A stretch of DNA of 64,000 nt. It comes from Tyto alba. Taxonomy: Eukaryota > Chordata > Aves > Strigiformes > Tytonidae. How positions within the stretch are numbered: position 1 is the stretch's first letter; every line of letters starts with the position of its first letter. Location of the stretch: positions 3,968,001 through 4,032,000 of the forward strand of contig NW_024881329.1 of the NCBI RefSeq assembly GCF_018691265.1. Reading direction: 5' to 3'. The position numbers and the translations under genes are program-made. This document shows positions 54,069-64,000 of this stretch, one piece after another. The notes under the pieces were generated by a model, which worked only from the letters and a program-made list of their open reading frames with translations, did no database searches and was not told where the DNA came from.

Positions 54069-55660
54069 GGGAAGAAAGGATAAAAGCAAGCCAAGAGTCT
54101 GAAGTCTGGGAATATTCACATCTGAATTGCAAGCTTTCAAATTCAGTTCCTCTCTGATAAAATAGGGCATTTGTGTAGAATGCAGAGCATACAAAACAGG
54201 CAGTGGAGAAATTAGACTGATAGCTATATGTAGTTACGTATGATGGAGAAAACATTCAAAGTGCATGTGGCATTAGTAACACATCTAGCACAGAGACTGA
54301 AAAAAAGAGAAAGATTACAGTTTTAATCGTAGGAAAGCAAAATGAGTTGGAAAGCTGTACCTTAATTTCTGGCTTACCCTTGTCCCACCTGTACCTCCTC
54401 GTCAGCTCATTGAAAGGCTAGAGCATTACAAATACCTAGATGAATTTTTTTGTGGGAGGATTGGAGGGGAAAGGGACAATCTTGGAGATGCTGTGGTGAA
54501 GCAGATGGGTTGTGGCAGAAGAAGAGAAGAGGAAAGAAAGTAACTGAAGGATGTAAGCTTCATTGAACGGGAAGGATAGTCATACCAGCAATGACAGGAG
54601 GAGGAAATGAGCTGAGGATATGGGAGAAAAGTTGGCTGATCTTGGTGATACTGTCAGACACGTTTATGCTTGGAATGTGATGCCTTTAATTCTGTTGTCT
54701 TTGGTGTATTTCACAGACTCAGATTATTAGAGTTGGCTTGACGGCTTCATATTTTTCGGATATTAAATTTGTGATGCTGCATTCTAGACACCTTGGTTCT
54801 TGGTAGTCCTCTAGGAACTGTGCCCATGTGGATGTATGTTCAGAAGAAGCAACTTCCCTGAAATTAACTTTGTCACTTTTTCCTCCAATGTTTCTATCCA
54901 AAAGCTTCCAGTATCCTGATATGGAACTGTGAGATCTGCTGTAAATAATACTGATCTTTTAGAATATGCTGCTTGTTTCCATCAGTTCAACTCAGTTCTT
55001 ACCTGCTCAGTTTCAATTCTTCACTTTTTCCCCCCTTGGTGTTTCTCTTTTCCAAGGTTCAGTGGAACACCTTGGCCCAGCATTTCTCTTCTCATGCCAG
55101 TGCTTTGTCCCACCTCCAGACTTCTGTGTAGAGAAGACATTGGAGTTCTGCAAATAGGAAATTATTTCTTTCTTTCTTCCCTACTGTCACTCCTAAGTCA
55201 TGTGTGTACTTACACAGGGCATGTGCGAGTAGGACAGACTGATGACTGCTTCCTTAGAGGAAAGGGGGGGGAGTCCCTGGTGGCTTCACAAACTTTGGAG
55301 ACAACCATGGGAAAACTGAAGGCCGAAGGGCAAACAGACTGGTAGTTTGGATAACTATTCATATAACTGTTTTTTGTTTTAGCTTTGCTAAAGACTGATA
55401 GATGGGTGAAATGGGCAAAAATGAGTCATTTTCTGTGGCTGTATTGTGGCCTAGGATTTTGAGGGGGGAAACCTCTAGTTCAGTCTTTGGACTCACCTTT
55501 TATGCTGCTTTTCAGAGATCATCTTCCTTGGCCAAAGTGCCTCTCTTTTTTTTTTTTTCTCCCATTGGTTCTTGATGGCAAACATCTCAGCTAGCTCTGA
55601 CTGACTGCCATCTGCCAGCATCATCAACAGGCTCTCACTGACATTCACCCCCTTGGCTTT

Positions 55661-55716
55661 AAAAAAACAAACAAACAAACAAACAAAGCCAACCAACAAA
55701 CAAACCAACCCAAAAC
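55661..55716. repeat. (AAAC)n to (AACC)n simple repeat
   Basis: AAAC units repeat about five times, then grade into AACC/AAAC mixes. Confidence 0.9.
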
Positions 55717-58700
55717 ATCAAGAAAAAAGGAGTAAAAATCTGTCCACGTTTCCATGATGGCAGTGCTCTCCCATCTGGCTTTAGTTTGGCAGTTCACAGG
55801 TGCTACACAGGGTACTGATGCCTGAATAAAGCCCAGGTACCTATCTGGGCCACTTACACACTTAAAGAAAAATCATAACATTTTGTAACAAATTTGAATT
55901 AATTCCTAAATTTCCAAACGCATGCATAGTGTGTTAATATATGTCAATTATACACAGGACCAAATTCTCATTACAGAAGTACTACAGCCTTTATGACTCC
56001 CTCAGAACTTACAAACTTGAATGTGTTCAGCAAAGATGTTGTTTTGTTCAAGCAAATAATTTTATATGTAAGCATATATCCTGTATATGTCTACGTGCCC
56101 ACTTGGACCTCTGATGTCCTTTATGAATTTTCCCCTTGTGACTCCTTTGTGAAATGTCCCCTTGTATGTGGCACGTGTTGATGTAGGCTTCTGTATTCAG
56201 TTACTAGTGAAGTACACTGTATGTCTAACTTGGTGCAGTCAGCTAACAATCTTGCTATATGATTTTATATAATTAATTTTATAACTGACCTATAAGAAAA
56301 AAAAGTGATTAAGTAAAGAAAACAGCCTGTGAAAGAGAAACAACTTTTTCCTTTTTTTTTTGGTTGTTAATAAACCTGTCAGTGATTTAGAATTGTATCA
56401 CTCTGGAAATAGGTATCACTATTTTCCAAATTGCTTTGTCATCCATACCTTACATTACAATTCTTGAAACTATGACAAAACAAAGAGCTCTAGTTTCATA
56501 CTCAAGAAATGACTTGTTTGTTTGTTTTCATATTAAGAAAAGAGAAATAAGTTAGAGATCTTGTGAGAAATCCCCCTGCTAAAGGAAGGGGATCTAGTTT
56601 GACACGAGGGGGCAGTCATGTTATATTTGAAATTAAGCCTACTTTTGGGTTACTCAGCCATGGGTTAATAGTCAACTGGATGACAGAATTAGTGTTGCAG
56701 GGTGGCATGAGCGCAGTCTTACATTTCAGCAGGATTCACTGATGCTCCAAGTAGAATGGTTGCCAAAATTTTAGGAAATATTTATTTGTAATCTTTTTTT
56801 GAAGAAAAAAAGTCTGTGTGTATATGATAAACTGTTTTGTTCATAAAGGTTAAATATATATATATGAATGTATGTATATGATAATGTAAGTGTTAAATGA
56901 AGTAACTGCAATACTTTCCACACTTGTCACCTACAGGCATCTCACTCAAGTGTTAATATCGCCTCAGGGCTGGGGAATAAGAGGAAATCTAAACATAATG
57001 TATCTTTTAAAAACTCTGGATGCAAAGGATTTTAGTTGGAAAATGGACTTGGTTTAAAGATAGTTGATTCTTTGAGAGGGGTTGAATAGGAGACCTCTCC
57101 AAATTTGTTTTGAACGGGAGATAAGATAGCGCTTGAGAAGCCTTATTTCCGGCTTTTGCATCCCTGCTCAGCGCATTCCTGGGAAGGCCAGTTGAGTGAT
57201 CTTCAATACAATTAGTGAAGACTCAGTACAATTACTGTGCTCAGTGCTTGCTTGTTGGGAAGCATTAAAATTTCCAGTTGACAGATAGCGATAGTGTTTT
57301 ACCTGGGTCATGGTCGTCCTCTCTGTTTTTTGTTTGAAAGATCCAACTACTCTCAACATGAAAGTGAATCTGCTTGATTTGCCTTGTAGATGAGGTTGCA
57401 TGAGCACAGAGTTCCAGAACTATAGTTTGAAAGTAAAGTGATTTTAATCCTAATCTGTCATGACACATCACGAACAAGCCTTGCAGCACAGGTCTCAAAC
57501 ATAGCCTTGCATATAAGTTTCAAACATAGGTCTGTGGTGAGAATAGGTCCCAGAGAAGAATGCAGGGAAGAAAAATAGTCAGCAGCTTTGCGTGTTATCT
57601 AACACTAAGTTTGGAACCTGTTTCCTATTAAGTGAGATCACGTATTAAAAAGCTGATAGACCTGATCATTGGTTGTTTTATTATTCTGCTGCTGAACAAG
57701 GCTACCTATACATGCTAAAGTGACAGAATGCTAAGAAATCTCCCTGTTTTCTGGAAACAAGTGATAGAAGGAGGAAGAACCCTTGAAAGATGAGATGAAA
57801 TGTTATAAATAGTGCTGGAACCACGGAGCCTTCAACTAGACATAAACAGGGTCAAAGTGACTCAGATGGGTGATAATCCTAAAGTTTATTTTGCCATGTC
57901 CTAGTGTGTCTCACTTGAGGTCATTTTTGTAGAATGTGGGCTTTTGCGTGGAAAACTGTAGTACTTGGGAAGTTGCTTTTACTTTTTTAATGGTTTCTTT
58001 ATCATGGCTGACAGCATTTTGTTACATATATATTTTCTGCCTGAGTATTAGTTTCATCAGGTATGGCATACTTTGCTATCACAAAAGAAAAAAAAAAAAA
58101 AAAGATTCAGATGATTTCTCCTTCATGAGTTCCTGTATTTTAACCTCCCTAGCCAGGTAAGATTAACAAGAAAAACGTATGCAAATGTGCATGCACTGCT
58201 GCATAAATCATCATTTTTTTTTTGAAAGGACATGAGGCCAGTGTGATCCTGTTGTCTGCACATCACCAGGCACCAATCCTCAGCTAGCTTTTGGATATGT
58301 TGTCTGGTCTTACCTTAATTTCACAGGAGTTAAATCTAAATGATACTCACTTTCAAAAAATGAATGGTTATATATGAGAGGAGGAAGAGGGAAGGAGGTG
58401 GTTCTTCCACTGAAGTGAAAGGTTTTAGTCTGCATTCAGTCTTACTGTTAGACAAGGTACAAGCCATGCAGGAAGCCACAAGAAACTGAGTTTTGTGAAT
58501 TCTCCCATGCATACAATTATTTCTTCTATTAGTGAGAGGATGAGATGATATCTAAGCTTGAACATTGGAAAATGCCTATAATTTAATGAAGTGAAACCCT
58601 ACAGTAAATATATGTGTGCACACCATGCGAGCAATGAAATTGTTAGGGAAGATTGTAGCAATAGGCTGTTTTCTCAATGATGTTTACACTTCGTGTAGTA

Positions 58701-60280
58701 AGCCAGCATCTTTACGCTGTTAAATGGTTGCCACCTGGGGACAACCCCTGTCCACCCCATCATTTTGCTGTTCTTCTTGACAAGTGGTTTCAGAATGATC
58801 TCATATGACACTTCGATGGATGTTTCAATTCAGGGAATGAATATTCCCTCAGCCAAAGCCTAACTAGTGAGATTACACTAACCTTGAACTAGGTATTTTC
58901 ACTTTCAGCATCTGTCTGCTCCCAGTGTGAAATAGTGTATATTCTACTCCAGGTGATAGAGAGAAAAGTAGATCTAATAGCTCTGTTTGTGATAGACAGG
59001 GAGAAAGATACTACAGCAGTTCTTTGACGATGTAAGGCTTAGAATATCAGTGAAAGTAATTAATTTTCCTGACAGCAGTATGTTTGACTTACCTCCATGA
59101 AAGGACTAAACAGGTGAGGTGTACATGCCAAAAATACCCATATTCTCTGATAGGGCTTGAAGAATTTTCTTTTTCTTGAAAGTACATCTCATAAGGATTA
59201 TGTCGGAGTCCAACACTGACTTTTCTCCTATACTTGTTCCTCTAAGCTGGTGCATCTTAACCTGGTTTTGATTCATTCACGAGTGGGAAAGTGCTGCTGC
59301 ATTATGGGTAGGGAAGTAAGCTACAGACTGCGCTAATTATTCTTGGTTAATTAAAAGTAGGTGAGTATGTTCTTATGGGCCTTCCTGTAAGATTGTTAAG
59401 CTACAGTTTTTTATCAAATGGAAATAAAGTTGGTTTCTTCATCAGCTTGTCATGGGAGTTGGCAGATCCGTGGATAAATTGGTGACTGGATTCCTTTGTC
59501 CTTTTGTCCCTTCTTTTCACTGGAAAGACAAAGTGTATTATTTCATAATCTATCTTGTGGATTTAAATTATTTTTAAAAAAATACCTTTTTCTCTTGTAA
59601 ATCTTTGCCATAGGATAAAAATTGTCAATACCTGAAGGATGAAATTCAAAGTGGTAGCATGTATATTTTCGGAAGTTCAGTTTTAACTTTGGGCAGAGGC
59701 TCATTTATAATCCCTGTTGGACAATGCATTTGTTCTCTTCGACAGTTGAATAAGGGGAAAAGACATGTTGAAAAATGTGTTCCTGTCCTCTTTTTCTGTG
59801 TGCTTTTCTCTACATCTGTGCTTAGCAGAATCCCTCAGGGTATCCTGGATTGTATTTACCAGGAAGAAAGAATACCTGACTAGACTAGCATTACTCCTCA
59901 TGATTATGGTGTCATCAATTAACTTATGACTCAAAAGTGAAGCTTGCCAGTCATTTTAAAGCTTTGGATAATGAAACTCAGGAAGTTTGTTCCTACGGCA
60001 AATTTCTTCAACCTTTGTTTAAAATAGTATAAAATAACTTCCTTTAATTGTGGAAATATACTGTTGGCAAAAGGCAAGGGCAATCTATAACTCTTTAAGC
60101 ATTAGAAAACATGAGTCCATCGTATCTGACAGGTTAGAACTGGTTTCTCTGCACGTCCAATAGTAGACAAATAGCAACAGTGTAATAATTAAAGTTTAAT
60201 CCATATAGTCGTAAGCCATTATAAGTAATTGTGACTATTGCAGCTTATGAGTTTTGATTTTCTTATCTTTGAGAGTGGGA

Positions 60281-60303
60281 TTTTTTTTTTTTTTTTTTTT
60301 TTT
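60281..60303. repeat. Poly-T tract, 23 bases
   Basis: Uninterrupted run of 23 T in intron 11. Confidence 0.95.
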
Positions 60304-62518
60304 CTCCTTAAAGAAGAGGAAATGCCTCAGTGCTTTTGAAGGGCTGGTAGGACAGCTTGACAGTTATGTAAGCAGCTGTCTGCAGAAATTCATTAAATGT
60401 CTGATTGTGCATAGCCGTGTCTGACCCTTGGTGCTCATGCTGAGATTTCCCCCTGCCAGCTACCTTCTTGTCTCTGGTTGATATTGTGGATATTCTTTTA
60501 CAGGGATGCAGACTTCCCTGGTCCTCCTCACAGTAAAGGATGCCATGATCACTTTATAGGCAAAGGTTCATATTTTTATGTGAAATTTGAAAGGAATTTG
60601 ATCTTTAAATGGTGTGGCTTCACAGAAGAATGAATGTGGTCTCATACACATACTTGCTTCTTGCTACTTTTAATTGTTTGAGGCTCTTTCATTTTCCTAG
60701 GTGATCTTCTAATAGATCTAAAAAGTGGGGGGTTTTTAATGTCCAATTATACATGATTCTGTTTTTGAAAGTACTGGTGTTTACTGGCCTACTCTGCACC
60801 CTACCACGTCAAAAAGGGAATCATGAGCAATGCTAACACTAAAGAAAGCACAGATTTTTAGTATTTCAAGGGGAGCTCAACAACTCGTATATTTGGAATT
60901 TGTGACCTTACATCTTGTGCTTCTCCTGTTCTATATTATATCACTTTATCCATCTCCTATATACAGATCATTGTTCCATTTGGCTTTCCTGTTTAATGAA
61001 ATTTCATCAATGTTTCTGAAACAGATCTCACAGCTCATGTATTTCTTGGTTCTACCTACATGATGCTGCCATTTATAGCCAAAGGAATCTTAAGATCAAT
61101 GGGGGATCCCTTCTAGCTTCTGTTAAGATTGTGAGCAGTTTGTTTTCGTGGGGGTTTTCCCCACTTGTTGAAGCTGAGAGGTGGCAGGACTAAATCATGC
61201 CAAGACTGAAGCCACTGGATTTAACAGGGCTAGTCAGTAAACAGAAGATGTGCTAGAACTGGAAGTTTTGGGAAACATTTTCTTAGGGAAGGTATGGTGG
61301 AACTAAAAGGATTGTTCTAAGGTTGCAGAAAACTGTCAGGCAGCACTTTCTCCTGCTTCTGCCCTAGTAGCTGCACTGGTAATTTTGTTTATGGCCACAA
61401 CTAAGTATTATAGCATGTATTTTATTGGACAGTAATTCTCGTATTGACCATCCCATGCTTCTTACAAGATGCCAAACACACTCAGCCGAGTTGGTAAATA
61501 AGCCAAAGGAAGAATGCACAACTTTTGGGAGTAGCTGTCTTGTGAACATGTAGACCCTGATTTAGGTAATTGGTTAAGCATGCACTTTGAGTGCTTTCTG
61601 AGTCTTAATAGCTTCAATGGAGGTAACGTTTTGTTTAACATACAGCATGTGCCTGCATGTGTTGCTGAATGAGTTCCAGCTGAATAAAAGATCAGGGATT
61701 AGAACTGAGACTCTCCAATTCTCTTGTTTGGACTGTGTCTGCCAACTATGAGCCAGGTTGAGTAATCATCGCATTGCCAGCCTTGAAGAGGTCATAAATT
61801 GTGAGGTAGGCCCTGCTGAATCACAAGACTTAAGGAAGTATTGGCATCTTTTTTTTAACCTTTTGTTTTCTTAACTCTTAGGCTACACATAGTTTCAAGC
61901 CCTTCTGTAAAGCTAGAAATACACTTTAAAAATTGAAGATGTTCCCATAAATCCTTGGAGTTTCAATCCTTCATTTTTTTTCTTGACTTATTTCTCTTGA
62001 TCTGTGTATCATCTTTCTCACAGACACACATATATCCTACCTCTTTGTTTACTTTCGTCACCCAGAGAGAGGGGACCAGATCAGTTGATGGCTCTGGAGA
62101 GGAAGGAGGATTCTGGCATCCTGGAGGGTTCTCATCTACACACAGTATAGACTAAAGGATAATGAAGAAACTGAGACACAGAGAAAAAGGAAACGTTTAT
62201 TATTTCACTAGTTAAAACAGCTTTTACTATGATTTTGTATCTGCTTTGGCAGGTACATATCTAGAATTTTAAATCTAGAATGTTTGTGAGCTTGACCTGT
62301 GAGAAGTATGTCAAGAATCAACAGTGGTTATTTATTGCCTAGGATATCTGGGTAAAAGGCTGCCATTTTTGGCAGCGGTGTAGCAGGAAGTATGCAGCAG
62401 AAGTCAAGGAGAAACACAGCACTTTGGCCCTTTGAGCTGGGGGAAACTAGAGAGCATCCGAGCTCTCAGCCTGGTGCGTGGCCAGTGAGGACGCTCCACC
62501 CTGATGGCGTGCAAGGCT

Positions 62519-62548
62519 GGGGGGGGGGTGGGGGGTGTATAAATGTGT
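62519..62548 (+). repeat. G10-T-G6 run then TG repeat
   Basis: Ten G, a T and six G, followed by a TGTATAAATGTGTG stretch. Quadruplex-prone on the + strand. Confidence 0.85.
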
Positions 62549-64000
62549 GTGTATGTTCATTTACAAACTCATTAATTCAAGTGAGCACTTCCCTTTTTCA
62601 ACACCATTTACTCCTCTCTGCTTTTAAGCTGATTTGTGCTCCTTAATTGCTCTTGTGCTTTTGGCAGTTGAGATGCCTTTTGTGCAGGGAAACCTGATTC
62701 TGTTTCTCTCGAATCTATGACTTGTTTTGCATTTTATTAATATTATGAGCAGAGTCTCTGCAGTGACCTGCTCCTCCCCCCAGCATTTTATATCTCTGAA
62801 GTTTTCTGCCAATATCCATTTTCTTTAGTCTAAGAAAATTAATATGTGTGTCTAGTAGGGTTATCCTTCCTTTCTACTCAGCTGCAAATGCAAGCAATAG
62901 GAGATGTATATTTTGTACTGTTGTCATAAATTGTGATTAATTTATTATCAACTTCTGCTTAAAATCTCAGCGACTGCGTGCATTCTCACAACCATGTACG
63001 CTTTCTCCTGGGGAGGTATAAGATGCCTTTCTGGAAACCAGAGCGAAAGTGTTTGTGAACTCGACCCAAAGGTAGCTCGTTTCCCGCCCAAATCCCGAGG
63101 TTTTCTCTGCATTCCACTGCTGTGCCGTGTGTTTGTCGTCCGAGCGCAGACACATGTTCAGTCTAGCAGCTCCTCTTTCAGCCAGTGTTTGAGCAGCGGT
63201 TAAAAGAAGATGCACTCATGTGGAAAATCCTGGCAGCAGGCACCCTGGATTGTGTTACAGCAGCTGTCCTCAATGGGAAGGCATTGATGTTTACAGTGTG
63301 TGTTTTTCCATGGAATTTTGTTTGTCTGCTGTGTATATACAACACAGGTTATTCTTCTTTGTGTGTTGTATTCTTCAGTGCTTTATATACAAAGTATTTT
63401 CTGTGGTATGATATATGTATTGAATGGGAATGCAGATGTAAGGCAGACTGGCTTGAAAACGTTCACAATTAGAAAGTCTGATATGTAGTAATTTAGATAA
63501 ATCAGCATCTTTGAAACAACGAAAAAAAGAGGGGAGAAAAAAGCCTTATTGATCTGAAACATGCAAACTTGCTTCAGCATACATATTGAAAAATCTGCAG
63601 AAGAAAAAGAAATGCTTTTTTAAAGAACCTGTTTATCAGCGCATTAATTAGCAGATTCTTTTTCATAGATAAGGGTTTTTTTTCTTTATTTACATGGAGA
63701 CTGGAGGTGATGTTGCAACCTGAATTGCAAATGGTTTAACTGTCAGTAACAACACTGGATGTCTTGATACATGATGAAAACCCCTTTTTGCATTATTTTT
63801 CCCCAACATATCATTGTAATGTGGTACTACTTTTTCCATAGCTATTTTTAGTGAAGTTGTCATTTAAGCACCTAGGCCACAATTGGCACAAGTATACGAT
63901 GATGTCACTCCTTCAGCCTCTGTCATACTTCCATTTATTTCGGGGGAAGGAAATTTTTTCTTGTTTTATTTTTCACTTACTGAGGTCACGCCAGTGGAAT

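Larger units (their letters stand above)
47864..64000 (+). other. KCNQ1: Intron 11 continued to window end, no gene recognised
   Basis: About 16 kb with no exon of KCNQ1 or any other gene that I recognise; exons 12-16 must lie beyond the window. It holds an old CR1-like fragment (47984-48052), a GC-richer block (about 50211-50500), G-rich runs (50847-50866 and 62519-62535), a long T/G tract (53301-53459), an AAAC/AACC-type tract (55661-55716) and several poly-A/T runs. The 138-codon frame at 54929-55345 is the longest here and looks like chance. Confidence 0.85.

Noticed and set aside
54929..55345. 138-codon + strand frame in intron 11
   Set aside because: No recognisable motif; a second overlapping frame is open too. 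Treated as chance.
62155..62200. MIR-like AGAAACTGAGACACAGAG stretch
   Set aside because: The match is under 25 bp and stops; chance is possible.
41068..64000. KCNQ1 exons 12-16 (helices B-D)
   Set aside because: No stretch coding KVIRRMQYFVAKKKFQ, the DVIEQYSQGHLN stretch or later exons was seen; assumed downstream.

Overview
The window is vertebrate nuclear DNA and almost certainly avian. It is AT-rich and intron-dominated. It carries one clear bird-type CR1 LINE 3' end (about 38142-38276), several older CR1/MIR-like fragments and many poly-A/poly-T tracts. There are no bacterial-style operons, tRNA or rRNA genes, or CRISPR arrays. The only gene I can support is the middle of KCNQ1 (Kv7.1, KvLQT1), on the + strand.

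Layout. Positions 1-15923 look like the 3' part of intron 2. Nine coding exons follow: exon 3 (15924-16050), 4 (17812-17890), 5 (18776-18872), 6 (19505-19645), 7 (27635-27745), 8 (30266-30361), 9 (32606-32728), 10 (33769-33910) and 11 (40947-41067). Each has the same length and phase as the human exon of that number as I remember the human gene: 127, 79, 97, 141, 111, 96, 123, 142 and 121 bp. From 41068 to the window end is the start of a very long intron 11. Exons 1-2 and 12-16 lie outside the window.

What the exons encode. Exons 3-5 give the end of S2, S3, the S4 voltage sensor and the S4-S5 linker. Exons 6-7 give S5, the pore helix, the TIGYG selectivity filter and S6. Exons 8-9 give the end of S6 and calmodulin-binding helix A. 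Exons 10-11 give the variable linker up to the edge of helix B. Exons 3-9 are close to the human protein; exons 10-11 are much more diverged. In birds as in mammals KCNQ1 forms a voltage-gated potassium channel with KCNE subunits.

Most interesting non-canonical signals: (1) a 66-bp, phase 1-1, stop-free exon-like segment in intron 10 (37591-37656) that would add 22 Ser/Pro/Gln-rich residues to the helix A-B linker; (2) a CpG-rich block in intron 6 (about 26270-26760) with a possible splice donor at its edge, a candidate internal promoter or first exon; (3) a protein-like, exon-like 101-bp segment in intron 11 (47763-47863) that would bring a premature stop if joined to exon 11; (4) a weak exon 9 donor with a second GT six bases on; (5) ancient MIR/CR1-like and palindromic repeats, one MIR-like piece lying less than 100 bp from exon 7. 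Exon identities are firm; repeat and alternative-exon calls are made by eye and are tentative.
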